The notes: generated from the letters alone by a model not told the origin. A stretch of DNA of 64,000 bases from an uncultured beta proteobacterium (GCA_903920695.1 CAIXNB010000050.1:1-64000); one strand, 5' to 3'; counted from the first letter of the stretch, positions 7,157 to 17,578 are shown. Translations and numbers: made by a program.

Positions 7157-7184
7157 TTGACATGCAGTTTGACTTCGATATAAT
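7157..7184 (+). promoter_or_regulatory. Perfect sigma70-type promoter TTGACA-N16-TATAAT facing the tRNA-Ser antisense strand
   Basis: TTGACA at 7157-7162 and TATAAT at 7179-7184 are both exact consensus hexamers, 16 bp apart. Transcription would begin near 7191, run rightwards and cross the tRNA-Ser gene in antisense. No plus-strand gene lies between it and the VF530-type gene at 7373. It may belong to the element rather than to the chromosome. Confidence 0.5.
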
Positions 7185-7226
7185 AAAGAGTTTTCTTTCT
7201 AAATCAATGACTTAGATAGAACTGTT

Positions 7227-7314
7227 TGGCGGAAGCGGTGAGATTCGAACTCACGGACGGTTTCCCGTCGCCGGTTTTCAAGACCGGTGCAATCGACCAC
7301 TCTGCCACGCTTCC
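7227..7314 (-). tRNA. tRNA-Ser (anticodon UGA)
   Basis: On the minus strand the acceptor stem GGAAGCG (7308-7314) pairs with CGCTTCC (7231-7237). The anticodon loop reads CTTGAAA, giving anticodon TGA for UCA codons. A long variable arm typical of class II tRNAs and the T-arm GTTCGAATC are present, and CCA is encoded at 7227-7229. A TAGAAT -10-like box lies about 9 bp upstream. The accessory region begins directly beyond its 3' end, the usual side for integrated elements. Confidence 0.95.
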
Positions 7315-7372
7315 GAGGGGCGTATTCTAGCTGGCTCGGACCTAGGTCTGACGCTGGTGCCAAAATCGCGTC

Positions 7373-7627
7373 ATGCAAGCTCCCTCCCCGCCCCCAACCC
7401 AAGTCCGCAATCCGCTGCACGGCCTGACGCTGGAGACCATCGTCACAGCGCTGGTTGACCACTATGGTTGGGCCGATCTGGGCCAACGCATTCCGCTGCG
7501 CTGCTTCACCAGCGACCCCAGCATCGCATCGAGCCTGAAGTTCCTGCGCAAGACCCCCTGGGCGCGCGACAAGGTGGAAGGGCTCTACCTGTTCATGCAA
7601 CGCGAACTGCGCCGGGGCCGGGGCTAA
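7373..7627 (+). CDS. VF530-family (DUF2132) DNA-binding protein
   Basis: 84 aa. The core NPLHGLTLETIVTALVDHYGW is followed by LGQRIPLRCF, DPSIASSLKFLRKTPWAR and DKVEGLYL, which is the full signature of the small VF530/DUF2132 family. That family was structurally characterised as a helical, DNA-binding-type fold. The length matches the family. It stands alone between the tRNA-Ser and the RNB nuclease, 63 bp before the latter, and may be co-transcribed with it. Its cellular role is not known. Confidence 0.88.
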   Translation: MQAPSPPPTQVRNPLHGLTLETIVTALVDHYGWADLGQRIPLRCFTSDPSIASSLKFLRKTPWARDKVEGLYLFMQRELRRGRG

Positions 7628-7690
7628 CTAAGCCGCCGCCGGGTTGCCGCGAGGCCCGCAAGCGCCTGGAGGGAAGGTTAATATGTCCGC

Positions 7691-9163
7691 ATGAACGCCA
7701 CACAACACCATTACCGCTCCGACCTCGTTCGCATCGCCACGCGCGCCATGACTGAGCGCGGCTTGGAGCCCGAGTTCTCGTCGCGGGTCGCGCAGCAGTT
7801 GAGCGCCATCACGGGTCCGGCGCACGAGAGCGATGCCGCTATCCGCGACCTCACCGCTTTGCTCTGGTGCTCGCTCGACAACGACGACTCGCGCGACCTC
7901 GATCAGCTCACCGCCTGCGAGCCGCTGGCGCAGGGCGCTGTGCGGCTCTGGGTGGCCATTGCCGATGTCGATGCGCTGGTTGCGCAGGGCAGTCCGATCG
8001 ACGAGCACGCGCTGCTCAACACGACCACCGTTTACACCTCGGCGCGCATCTTCCCGATGCTGCCCGAGCGCCTGTCCACCGATCTGACTTCGCTCAACTT
8101 CGATCAGGAGCGCCTCGCACTGGTGATCGAGATGGTGTTCGATGCCAGCGCCGTGCTGTCGGGCGCGACCGTGTACCGCGCACGCGTGCGCAACAAGGCC
8201 AAACTGGCCTACGACGCGGTCAGCGCCTGGATCGACGGCGAGGGTGCGTTGCCCGCGGCCGCCGCTGCCGTTCCCGGTCTGCAGGAGCAGTTGCGCATGC
8301 AGGATGCGTTGGCCCAGCAGTTGCGCCTGCACCGTCATGCGCAGGGCTCGCTGGAGTTGGAGACCTTTCAGCCGCGTGCCGTATTCGAGGGCGAGCAGGT
8401 GGTCGGGATTGCGCAGCAGGTGCACAACCGGGCGCGCCAGCTGATTGAGGAAGTGATGATTGCGACCAACGGCTGCACCGCGCGCTACCTGGCAGCGCAT
8501 GGCGGCGCCTCGCTGCGCCGCGTGGTGCGCTCGCCGGAGCGCTGGCTGCGCATCGTCGGTGTCGCCAAGGAGTATGGTGAAACGCTGCCCGGCGAGCCCG
8601 ACTCGAAGGCGCTCGAAGCCTTCCTGGCCAAGCGCCACAAGCTGGATCCGCTGCGCTTTCAGGACCTCTCGCTGGTCATCGTCAAGCTCATGGGGTCGGG
8701 CGAGTATGTGGTCGAGGTGCCGGGCGAGGCGCCGATCGGCCACTTCGGTCTGGCGGTGCGCGACTACACGCACTCGACCGCGCCGAACCGGCGTTTCCCT
8801 GACCTCATCACGTCACGTTTGCTCAAAGCGGCCTTGCAGAACAAGCGTGCGCCCTATTCCAATACCGAACTGGCCGAACTCGCCACGCACTGCACGCAGC
8901 AGGAGAACGCGGCGCAAAAGGTGGAGCGACGCATGCGCAAGTCGGAAGCGGCGATCGTGCTCGAGTCGCGCATCGGCCAGCGCTTTGACGCCATCGTCAC
9001 CGGTGCCAGCACCGACGGCACTTGGGTGCGCCTGCTCTCACCGCCCGCCGACGGCAAACTGGTGAGCGGCACGCAGAACCTCAGAGTCGGCGACAAACTT
9101 CACGTCAAGTTGTTGTCAACCGACGTGGAGCATGGCTTTATCGACTTCGCGCGCGTGGACTGA
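7691..9163 (+). CDS. RNB-domain ribonuclease (RNase II/R superfamily)
   Basis: 490 aa. A short N-terminal part precedes an RNB catalytic domain beginning at about residue 55. The metal-binding motif reads SLDNDDSRDLDQL, giving the first three aspartates of the RNase II set, with glutamine where RNase II has its fourth. DLDQ is, as far as I recall, common in this short subfamily. Later RNB signatures are visible (YTHSTAPNRRFPDLIT near 360). The C-terminal 70 residues look like an S1-type barrel (IVTGASTDGTWVRL..GFIDFARVD). The N-terminal cold-shock domains of full RNase R are absent. It is expected to degrade RNA 3' to 5' in the cytoplasm. Confidence 0.85.
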   Translation: MNATQHHYRSDLVRIATRAMTERGLEPEFSSRVAQQLSAITGPAHESDAAIRDLTALLWCSLDNDDSRDLDQLTACEPLAQGAVRLWVAIADVDALVAQGSPIDEHALLNTTTVYTSARIFPMLPERLSTDLTSLNFDQERLALVIEMVFDASAVLSGATVYRARVRNKAKLAYDAVSAWIDGEGALPAAAAAVPGLQEQLRMQDALAQQLRLHRHAQGSLELETFQPRAVFEGEQVVGIAQQVHNRARQLIEEVMIATNGCTARYLAAHGGASLRRVVRSPERWLRIVGVAKEYGETLPGEPDSKALEAFLAKRHKLDPLRFQDLSLVIVKLMGSGEYVVEVPGEAPIGHFGLAVRDYTHSTAPNRRFPDLITSRLLKAALQNKRAPYSNTELAELATHCTQQENAAQKVERRMRKSEAAIVLESRIGQRFDAIVTGASTDGTWVRLLSPPADGKLVSGTQNLRVGDKLHVKLLSTDVEHGFIDFARVD

Positions 9164-9198
9164 GCCGCCGGGTCGCAACGACGCAGCAGCGGGGCCTG

Positions 9199-11505
9199 TC
9201 AGCCGTGTTGCTGCGCGGCGTTGGCCACGGCCAGCGCCGTCATGTTGACCACGCGGCGCACCGTGGCCGAGGGTGTCAGCACATGGGCCGAGGCCGCTGC
9301 GCCGAGCAGGATTGGTCCGACCGTGACGCCGTTGCCGCCGGTCACCTTGAGCACATTGAACAGGATGTTGGCGGCGTCCAGGTTCGGGCAGACCAGCAGA
9401 TTGGCCTCGCCGTGCAGCTTGCTGCCAATCAGCGCCGCGTGGCGCATGTCTTCCGACAGAGCCGCGTCGCCGTGCAGTTCGCCGTCGCATTCGACATCGG
9501 GCGCCATCTTGCTGAACAGCTCATGTGCCAGTCGCATCTTGACCGCTGACTTGCGCGTCGAGGAGCCGTACATCGAGTGCGACAGGAAGGCGACTTTCGG
9601 CGGTACACCGAAACGACTGACCTCGTCGGCGGCCATCAGCGCGATGCTGGCGAGTTGTTCGGCGTCCGGGTCTTCGTTGACAAAGGCATCGGTGATGAAT
9701 AGCGTGCGTTTTTCGAGCATCAGGGCGTTCAGCGTGGCATAGCCGGTTGCACCTTCCTTCATGCCGATGATGTCGCGCACATGGTCCAGGTGCACGTCAA
9801 AGCGCCCGTGCAGGCCGCACAGCATGGCGTCGGCGTCGCCGAGTTTGAGCATCAAGGCGGCGATGGTCGTGGTCGAGCGCCGCACGGCGGCCTTGGCGGC
9901 CTCGATCGAGACGCCGCGCCGGCCCATCAGGCCGTGGTAGGTCTCCCAGTACTGGCGGAAGCGCGGATCGTCTTCCGGATTGACGCAGTCGACATCGGTG
10001 CCCAGGCGGATGCGCAAGCCGGCCTTGAGCATGCGGGCCTCGATCACCGCCGGGCGTCCGATCAAAATCGGGCGCGCCAGACCTTCGTCCACCACGACCT
10101 GCGCTGCGCGCAGCACGCGCTCGTCTTCGCCTTCGGCATAGGCGACGCGCTTGGCTTCGAGCGGCACCGCCTTGGCAGAGGTGAAGACCGGGCGCATGAA
10201 CATGCCGGTCTGGTAGACGAAGCGTGACAACTGCTGGCGGTAGGCTTCCATATCCTTGATCGGACGCTCGGCCACGCCGGACTCTTCGGCCGCCTTGGCC
10301 ACGGCCGGCGCGATGCGCAGAATCAGGCGCGAATCAAAGGGTGTCGGGATCAGGTACTCGGAGCCGAACACCAGCTCCTTGCCGGCGTAGGCGTTGGCCA
10401 CTTCTTCGCTGATGTCGGCCTTGGCCAGATCGGCGATCTGGCGCACGCAGGCCAGCTTCATGGCTTCGGTGATCTTGGTCGCGCCGCAGTCGAGCGCGCC
10501 GCGGAAGATGTAGGGGAAGCACAGGACGTTGTTAACCTGGTTCGGGTAGTCGGAGCGTCCCGTGGCGATGATGCAATCGGGCCGCACAGCCTTGGCCAGC
10601 TCAGGGCGGATTTCGGGTTCCGGATTGGCCAGCGCCAGGATGATGGGCTTGTCGGCCATGGTCTTGACCATGGCCTGCGTCAGCACACCGGCGGTCGAAC
10701 AGCCCAGGAAGACGTCGGCCTTGTCGATCACATCGGCCAGCGTGCGCAGTTCGGTTTTCTGCGCGAAGCGCGCTTTCGATTCGTCGTAGCCACCGGGCCG
10801 GCCTTCATAGATCAGACCCTTGGAGTCGCAGACGAAAACGTTGCTGCGCGTGACACCGAGTCCGACCATGACGTCGAGGCACGCGATGGCCGCCGCACCG
10901 GCGCCCGAGACCGCAAGCTTGACGTCCTCGATGCGCTTGCCAACCAGTTCCAGCCCGTTGAGCAGGGCGGCGCTGGAGATGATGGCGGTGCCGTGCTGGT
11001 CATCGTGAAACAGCGGAATGTTCATGCGCTCGCGCAGTTTCTTCTCGATGTAGAAGCACTCGGGCGCCTTGATGTCTTCGAGGTTGATGCCGCCCAACGT
11101 CGGCTCCAGCGCGGCAATGATCTCGATCAGCTTGTCGGGGTCGCGCTCGGCCAGTTCGATGTCGAAGACGTCGATGCCGGCGAACTTCTTGAACAGACAG
11201 CCCTTGCCTTCCATCACCGGTTTTGAGGCGAGCGGGCCGATGTCGCCCAGACCGAGCACGGCTGTGCCGTTGGTGATGACGCCCACCAGGTTGCCGCGCG
11301 AGGTGTATTCGGTGACCAGCGAGGGATCGGCTTCGATGTCCAGGCAGGGGTAGGCAACGCCGGGCGAATAGGCCAAGGAGAGGTCGCGCTGGTTGTGCAG
11401 CGGCTTGGTCGGCGTGACCGAAATCTTGCCGCGCGTCGGCGTGCGGTGGTATTCGCGCGCTGCCTCGCGCAATGCGTGTTCTGCCGGGGAAAGTTCTTTG
11501 CTCAC
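9199..11505 (-). CDS. maeB: NADP-dependent malic enzyme, MaeB type with phosphotransacetylase-like domain
   Basis: Decarboxylates malate to pyruvate with NADP reduction. Residues 1-430 are the malic enzyme: [12 protein letters not shown] with the catalytic tyrosine, [20 protein letters not shown], the metal-binding [11 protein letters not shown] region, and a Rossmann loop ([14 protein letters not shown]). Residues 430-768 form the phosphate-acetyltransferase-like domain that in MaeB proteins senses acetyl-CoA. Full family length. The GTG start has AAAGGAG upstream. It lies 14 bp after the M20 hydrolase gene and may share its transcript, which would link glyoxylate or C4 products of allantoin breakdown to pyruvate. 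That link is inference. Confidence 0.95.
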   Translation of the reverse strand: MSKELSPAEHALREAAREYHRTPTRGKISVTPTKPLHNQRDLSLAYSPGVAYPCLDIEADPSLVTEYTSRGNLVGVITNGTAVLGLGDIGPLASKPVMEGKGCLFKKFAGIDVFDIELAERDPDKLIEIIAALEPTLGGINLEDIKAPECFYIEKKLRERMNIPLFHDDQHGTAIISSAALLNGLELVGKRIEDVKLAVSGAGAAAIACLDVMVGLGVTRSNVFVCDSKGLIYEGRPGGYDESKARFAQKTELRTLADVIDKADVFLGCSTAGVLTQAMVKTMADKPIILALANPEPEIRPELAKAVRPDCIIATGRSDYPNQVNNVLCFPYIFRGALDCGATKITEAMKLACVRQIADLAKADISEEVANAYAGKELVFGSEYLIPTPFDSRLILRIAPAVAKAAEESGVAERPIKDMEAYRQQLSRFVYQTGMFMRPVFTSAKAVPLEAKRVAYAEGEDERVLRAAQVVVDEGLARPILIGRPAVIEARMLKAGLRIRLGTDVDCVNPEDDPRFRQYWETYHGLMGRRGVSIEAAKAAVRRSTTTIAALMLKLGDADAMLCGLHGRFDVHLDHVRDIIGMKEGATGYATLNALMLEKRTLFITDAFVNEDPDAEQLASIALMAADEVSRFGVPPKVAFLSHSMYGSSTRKSAVKMRLAHELFSKMAPDVECDGELHGDAALSEDMRHAALIGSKLHGEANLLVCPNLDAANILFNVLKVTGGNGVTVGPILLGAAASAHVLTPSATVRRVVNMTALAVANAAQQHG

Positions 11506-11519
11506 GTAAAACTCCTTTG

Positions 11520-12743
11520 TTATAAAAGTAAATCTTTCAGGCTGCGCGCGATCACCTTGGTCGCACGCCGTAAATCTTCCAGATCGAGCCGCTCATCCGC
11601 ACGCTTGGCATGCGACTCAAGTACTGTACGCGGTCCGGCACCATAGATGACGCCGGGAATACCCGCCTCGCAGAACAGGCGCACGTCAGTGTACAGAGGC
11701 GTGCCGATGGCCGGAATCGGCTCGCCAAACACCGCTTGTGCGTGCTTTTGCAGGGCTTGCACCAGTGGCTTGTTGCCGGGCAGCGGCTGCATGGCACGGG
11801 CCAGCAGGATGCGCCGGACCTCGACCGTGATGCCGTTGCACTGGGCGGCGGCGGCGCTGATGATCTGGCGCAGCGTGACTTCGACCTTGGCCGGGTCTTC
11901 TTCCGGAATCATGCGTCGGTCGAGTTTGAAAGTAACGCGTCCGGGTATGACGTTGGTGTTGGTGCCGCCTTCGATCAGGCCGACGTTCAGGTACGGATGC
12001 GTGATGCCTTCGACCGCCGAGTGCACCTGCCGGTAGCGTGCGTTCTCCGCGTACAAGGCCTGCAGAATGTGCACCGCTGCCTGCAAGGCATCGACGCCCG
12101 AGTCGGGAATGGCGGCGTGCGCCATCTTCCCGTGCACCGTCACTTCGAGTTGCAGGCAGCCGTTATGCGCAGTGATGACCTGGTAGCTGAAACCGGCGGC
12201 GATCATCAGGTCCGGCTTGATCAGCCTGTTGCGCAGCAGCCAACCGGGCCCGGCTTGGCCACCGAATTCTTCGTCGTAGCTGAACAGCAACTCGACACAG
12301 CCGTGGCCTGGCGTCACAACCGCTTCGAGTGCGCGTAGGGCAAAGGTGTAGGTTGAAAAATCGCACTTGCTGACAGCAGCGGCACGGCCATAGATCTTGC
12401 CGTTGACGATCTCGCCACCGTATGGGTCTTTGCTCCAGCCTTCACCGGGCGGCACGACATCACCGTGCGCGTTGAGCAGCACGGTGGGGCCCGGACCGTA
12501 CTGGCGGCGCACCAGCAGGTTGGTGATGCTCGTCAAGCCCAGGGCCTGGACCTCGGCTGCCGGTACCGGATACTTCTCGACGGGCAAGCCCATGGCTTCG
12601 AGCAGTTCCGCCGTGCGCTGCGCGTGCGGCGCGTTGTCGCCGGGCGGCGTGTCGGTCGGGACGCGGATCAATTCCTGCAGGAAGCGCACTTGCTCGTCAA
12701 AGTGGGCGTCGATCCAGGCGTCGAGCTGTTCGTAAGAGGTCAT
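11520..12743 (-). CDS. M20-family metallohydrolase (ArgE/DapE-like), possibly acting on a ureido compound
   Basis: 407 aa. M20 zinc-hydrolase signatures are present: LLNAHGDVVPPGEGW (first zinc histidine), YDEEFGG (catalytic and zinc glutamates), and the HGKMAHAAIPDSGVDA lid domain. The motif that usually reads GRGxxDMKGG is GRAAAVSKCDF here, so the bridging aspartate position is valine; I believe related proteins have SKxDF at this place. The gene lies 24 bp after the UraD-AllC fusion gene and before maeB in one leftward series. A role late in allantoin degradation, such as ureidoglycolate hydrolysis, is suggested only by context; a dipeptidase or deacylase is the alternative. Confidence 0.75.
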   Translation of the reverse strand: MTSYEQLDAWIDAHFDEQVRFLQELIRVPTDTPPGDNAPHAQRTAELLEAMGLPVEKYPVPAAEVQALGLTSITNLLVRRQYGPGPTVLLNAHGDVVPPGEGWSKDPYGGEIVNGKIYGRAAAVSKCDFSTYTFALRALEAVVTPGHGCVELLFSYDEEFGGQAGPGWLLRNRLIKPDLMIAAGFSYQVITAHNGCLQLEVTVHGKMAHAAIPDSGVDALQAAVHILQALYAENARYRQVHSAVEGITHPYLNVGLIEGGTNTNVIPGRVTFKLDRRMIPEEDPAKVEVTLRQIISAAAAQCNGITVEVRRILLARAMQPLPGNKPLVQALQKHAQAVFGEPIPAIGTPLYTDVRLFCEAGIPGVIYGAGPRTVLESHAKRADERLDLEDLRRATKVIARSLKDLLL

Positions 12744-12767
12744 GGCAATTTTTTGGGAATCAGATGT

Positions 12768-14540
<1,773 letters not shown>

Positions 14541-14542
14541 CT

Positions 14543-15505
14543 TCAGCGCTCAAGGGCTTCGGTGAAGGGATGGGTCTGGCGCCAGTGCTGCGCGATGTCG
14601 ATGCGCCGGCAGACCCATACCCGGTCATGGCGGGCGATGTGGTCCAGAAAGCGCTGCAGCGCGCCAATGCGGCCGGGCCGCCCGAGCAGGCGGCAGTGCA
14701 TGCCGACGCTGAGCATCTTCGGGCGGTTCTCGCCTTGCGGATCGCCTTCGGCGTAAAGCGCATCGAAGCTGTCGCGCAGGTAGGTAAAAAAATCATCGCC
14801 CTGGGCGAAGCCCTGCGGCAGCGAAAAGCGCATGTCGTTGCTGTCCAGCGTGTAGGGCACGATCAGCTGCGCTACCACTTCGCCATTGGTCTTGCGCACC
14901 TTCATCCAGAACGGCAGGTCGTCGCCGTAGTAATCGCTGTCGTAGGCAAAGCCGCCATAGTCGGCCACCAGGCGGCGCGTGTTCGGGCTGTCGCGCCCGG
15001 CGTACCAGCCCATTGCGCGCTGACCGGTCAGACGGTTGATGATGTCCATGGCGTGGGCCATGTGTTCGCGCTCGGTGACCTCGTCCAGACCCTGGTAATG
15101 AATCCAGCGCCAGCCGTGGCAGGCGATTTCATGTCCCTGTTGTTGCAGCACCCGCACCAGTTCCGGGTTACGCTCCAGTGCCATGGCGACGCCAAAGACC
15201 GTCAACGGCAGGCCGCGCTGCTCGAACTCGCGCAGGATGCGCCAGACGCCGGCGCGTGCGCCGTATTCGTAGATGCCTTCCATGCTGATGTGGCGTTCGG
15301 GAAAGCTCGGCGGGTTGAACATTTCCGACAGAAATTGCTCGGAACCGGTATCGCCATGCAGCACGCTCATCTCGCCACCTTCCTCGTAGTTGAGGACAAA
15401 CTGGACGGCGATACGGGCCTGTTCCGGCCACTGCGCGTGCGGTGGTCGAGACCCGTAGCCGATGAGGTCGCGGGGATAGGGAAGTGTGCTGTCGTAAGAG
15501 GTCAT
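14543..15505 (-). CDS. puuE: Allantoinase PuuE (polysaccharide deacetylase-like)
   Basis: Hydrolyses allantoin to allantoate by a NodB-type TIM-like barrel that is unrelated to classical allantoinase. The conserved start is MTSYDSTLPYPRDLIGYGSRPPHAQWP; QFVLNYEEGGE, the CHGWRWIHYQ histidine motif, WYAGRDSPNTRRL and YDSDYYGDDLP follow in the family order. 320 aa from the ATG at 15505, the usual length; the ORF-track extension of 64 residues upstream has no homology and overlaps the uraH promoter region. It is read divergently from uraH, 58 bp apart, and heads the leftward unit puuE, uraD-allC, M20, maeB. Confidence 0.93.
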   Translation of the reverse strand: MTSYDSTLPYPRDLIGYGSRPPHAQWPEQARIAVQFVLNYEEGGEMSVLHGDTGSEQFLSEMFNPPSFPERHISMEGIYEYGARAGVWRILREFEQRGLPLTVFGVAMALERNPELVRVLQQQGHEIACHGWRWIHYQGLDEVTEREHMAHAMDIINRLTGQRAMGWYAGRDSPNTRRLVADYGGFAYDSDYYGDDLPFWMKVRKTNGEVVAQLIVPYTLDSNDMRFSLPQGFAQGDDFFTYLRDSFDALYAEGDPQGENRPKMLSVGMHCRLLGRPGRIGALQRFLDHIARHDRVWVCRRIDIAQHWRQTHPFTEALER

Positions 15506-15563
15506 TTTGCCGCTGCTAGGCTGAGTGTATACACTTTGCCATCGCATCAAAAAGAGGCACACC
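15506..15563. promoter_or_regulatory. Divergent promoter region puuE / uraH
   Basis: Only 58 bp separate the two start codons, so promoters for both directions must overlap here. GTGTATACAC (an exact 10-bp palindrome) at 15525-15534 sits near its middle and is a natural candidate for an operator that controls both directions of urate breakdown. No regulator gene is adjacent. Confidence 0.4.
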
Positions 15564-15917
15564 ATGGGCTTGAGTACCCACGTATTGGACACCATGCATG
15601 GCACGCCGGCGGCCGGCATGGCAGTCGCCCTGTACAGAATCGAGGGCGACTCGGCAACGCTGCTCAAGCAACTGGTGCTGAACCAGGACGGCCGCAATCC
15701 CGACGGACTGTTACTTGAAGGTGAGGCGCTCCGGCTGGGTTGCTACCGGCTGGTGTTTGATGTGGCGGGCTATTACGCGGCGCGCGGTGTTGCCTTGCCT
15801 GAGCCGAATTTTCTGGGTCGGGTCCAAATTGACTTTGGCATTGCGCAGCCCGAGCAGCACTACCACGTACCGTTGCTCGTCAGCCCCTGGAGCTATTCAA
15901 GCTATCGTGGGTCGTAG
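15564..15917 (+). CDS. uraH: 5-hydroxyisourate hydrolase (transthyretin-like)
   Basis: Hydrolyses 5-hydroxyisourate, the product of urate oxidation, to OHCU. 117 aa from the ATG at 15564. Signatures are LSTHVLDTMHGTPAAGM at the N-terminus (active-site histidine), LTFDVAGYY-like LVFDVAGYY, HYHVPLLVSPWSYSSYRGS at the end; the terminal YRGS is diagnostic of the enzyme against true transthyretin. The ORF-track start 13 codons earlier has no homology. It lacks a periplasmic signal, so it acts in the cytoplasm, receiving substrate from PuuD encoded 1.6 kb downstream. Confidence 0.95.
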   Translation: MGLSTHVLDTMHGTPAAGMAVALYRIEGDSATLLKQLVLNQDGRNPDGLLLEGEALRLGCYRLVFDVAGYYAARGVALPEPNFLGRVQIDFGIAQPEQHYHVPLLVSPWSYSSYRGS

Positions 15918-16090
15918 CCCGTATGCAGCGCAGCGCAATACGGGTTTGGCAACGCCATCGATCTTGGTACGGTGTCCCCGCATGACGCCTGCGGCTTTAT
16001 GCGGGCTACAGGATGCGGTCTGTCCCGCAAGCCCAATTAGTTGAGGACAGAGCTTGCTCGCTTCGCGTAGCTGCGGTCTGTCCCACAAGG
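15917..16090. repeat. REP-like palindromic repeat copies
   Basis: GTAGCCCGTATGCAGCGCAG.. ending in GCAATACGGG (about 15917-15947) forms an imperfect hairpin. A partial copy (GCGGCTTTATGCGGGCTACA, about 15992-16011) follows in the opposite sense. Another copy is found near 24819. GGTCTGTCCC-type segments (16017 and 16076) also repeat inside the stretch. These look like dispersed extragenic palindromes; no gene is present here. Confidence 0.6.
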
Positions 16091-16092
16091 TC

Positions 16093-16623
16093 TCAGAGTT
16101 GCCCCTCTGTCAGCGTATCGAGCTGGAAGCGCCCACTGCTGTGCCAGAGCCAGGTGTCGGTATACGTGACCTTGCCCAAGCGCACAGGCTTCGGGAAGGG
16201 CGCGGCTTGGCGCACGGTGCGTTCGATTTCGGCGATCACTTCGGGTGCCTGTTTCGGCGCGCGCATCCAGTCCAGGTTGATGACCTGGCCCTGGCCGTCG
16301 AGCTCGACCTGCAGTACGCCGATGGCATACAGCAGCGGCGGCATCTTGCCCTGAAAGATTCGGTGCGTGTTTTGGCTGTAGAGGTGACTGGCCGCATCGC
16401 GACGATAGTCGCGTGGGTCGCTGGCGTTCGATACCGGCATCATGCTTGCGGGGGTGGTGGGCTGAGTCGCTACCGGCGCGGGAGGCGACGATGGTGGGGT
16501 TTTCGGGTTGGATGCGCCTGAAGGCAGAGTTTTGGGCGGAGCGCTGCAAGCCGCCACGATGGCGGCAATGATGCCGGCGCTGGCAGCGCGCCATGCGGTG
16601 GAGAATTTGAATGCTGGCTTCAC
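16093..16623 (-). CDS. Putative lipoprotein with TonB-C-like domain
   Basis: 176 aa. The N-terminus has a positively charged start, a hydrophobic stretch and a lipobox (IVAAC, cysteine near residue 26). A proline/serine/threonine-rich linker follows to residue 65. The C-terminal 110 residues (YAIGVLQVELDGQGQVINLDW...AAPFPKPVRLG) resemble the TonB C-terminal domain pattern where VxxxGxVxxxxVxxS and an A-FPxP segment occur. It is probably anchored in a membrane facing the periplasm. No TonB-box partner or ExbBD genes are near. Its role is unknown. Confidence 0.6.
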   Translation of the reverse strand: MKPAFKFSTAWRAASAGIIAAIVAACSAPPKTLPSGASNPKTPPSSPPAPVATQPTTPASMMPVSNASDPRDYRRDAASHLYSQNTHRIFQGKMPPLLYAIGVLQVELDGQGQVINLDWMRAPKQAPEVIAEIERTVRQAAPFPKPVRLGKVTYTDTWLWHSSGRFQLDTLTEGQL

Positions 16624-16742
16624 CTAACACCTCCAGACAATGAGTGTATTGAATTGACACGCTACAGTGTCGACAACAGCGCCAGCATCGACTGTGCCTG
16701 AAGAATGGTGGCTCTCGTGGCTTATTTTGGTTTCAAAAGGTA

Positions 16743-17543
16743 ATGATGACGTGTGACAGCTTTCTGACGCGCCTGGCCTGCGAAGACGCCTGCCTGGTTA
16801 CGGTGCAAGCGACGCGCGGTTCGGTGCCGCGCGAGGTCGGCGCCTGGATGGCCGTGTTTGACGCCGACGTGCTGGCCAGCATTGGTGGGGGTCATCTGGA
16901 GTTTCAGGCGATCGCGCAAGCGCGCCGGCGTTTGTCGGGCCATGCGGGTGAACCGCTCATGCGCTACGTCCTGGGTGCGGCGCTGGGCCAGTGCTGTGGT
17001 GGCGAGGTGCAGCTGCGCTTCGAGCGCGTAGACGCCGCTGACATCGGTGCGCTGCGCACGCGACTGGCGCCGCTGCGCACGCCGCTGGCGCTTTTTGGTG
17101 GCGGTCATGTCGGCCGGGCGCTGGTGCATGTGTTCGCGTCCCTGCCATTTCATTTGAGCTGGATCGACAGCCGCGATCAGATCTTTCCCGAAGAACTGCC
17201 GGCCAATGTCGTGACTGAGCACTCGGACCCGGTGCAGACGGCGGTGGCGGCTTTGGCGCCGCACAGTCGCGTGCTGATCATGAGTTTCAGCCACGCCGAG
17301 GACCTGGAACTGGTCGCGGCCTGCCTGACACGACAGCGGCGTCAGGCCGACCTGCCCTATGTCGGTCTGATTGGCAGCAAGACCAAGTGGGCGAGCTTCT
17401 CGCACCGATTGTTGGCGCGTGGTTTTACGGCCCAGGAGTTGGCCCATGTCACTTGTCCGATCGGCGTCGACGGAATTTCCGGCAAGGCGCCTGAGGTGAT
17501 CGCGATTGCCGTGGCGGCACAGATATTGCGGACGTTGCCGTAG
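16743..17543 (+). CDS. xdhC: Xanthine dehydrogenase accessory protein XdhC
   Basis: Molybdenum-cofactor insertion chaperone of the XdhC/CoxF family that sulfurates and delivers the cofactor to xanthine dehydrogenase. The N-terminal part shows TVQATRGSVPREVGAWMAV and the IGGGHLEF motif; near 110 is the Rossmann-type ALFGGGHVGRALV; near 215 is YVGLIGSKTKWASF and the IGVDGISGKAPEVIAIAVAAQIL end. The length of 266 aa is normal. The xdhA and xdhB genes are not in the window, so the chaperone is separated from its client. It precedes puuD by 35 bp in the same direction, forming part of the purine gene set. Confidence 0.93.
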   Translation: MMTCDSFLTRLACEDACLVTVQATRGSVPREVGAWMAVFDADVLASIGGGHLEFQAIAQARRRLSGHAGEPLMRYVLGAALGQCCGGEVQLRFERVDAADIGALRTRLAPLRTPLALFGGGHVGRALVHVFASLPFHLSWIDSRDQIFPEELPANVVTEHSDPVQTAVAALAPHSRVLIMSFSHAEDLELVAACLTRQRRQADLPYVGLIGSKTKWASFSHRLLARGFTAQELAHVTCPIGVDGISGKAPEVIAIAVAAQILRTLP

Positions 17544-17578
17544 GACTGAAATTTCACGCACAAATAGAGGGCGGGCTA

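Larger units (their letters stand above)
6603..7226. other. Intergenic, AT-richer junction between element and tRNA-Ser
   Basis: No credible gene is seen; the 64-aa ORF at 6905-7099 lacks a ribosome-binding site and any recognisable motif. The stretch should contain the leftward promoter for the AlpA-like gene. It also holds a 7-bp hairpin and a consensus rightward promoter, both listed separately. A duplicate of the tRNA 3' end, expected if it had served as an attachment site, was not found within the window. Confidence 0.5.

Noticed and set aside
1-7200. Intact filamentous prophage
   Set aside because: Only the initiator resembles inoviral proteins. No Zot/pI ATPase with Walker A, no coat or adsorption protein and no small membrane proteins in series were found.
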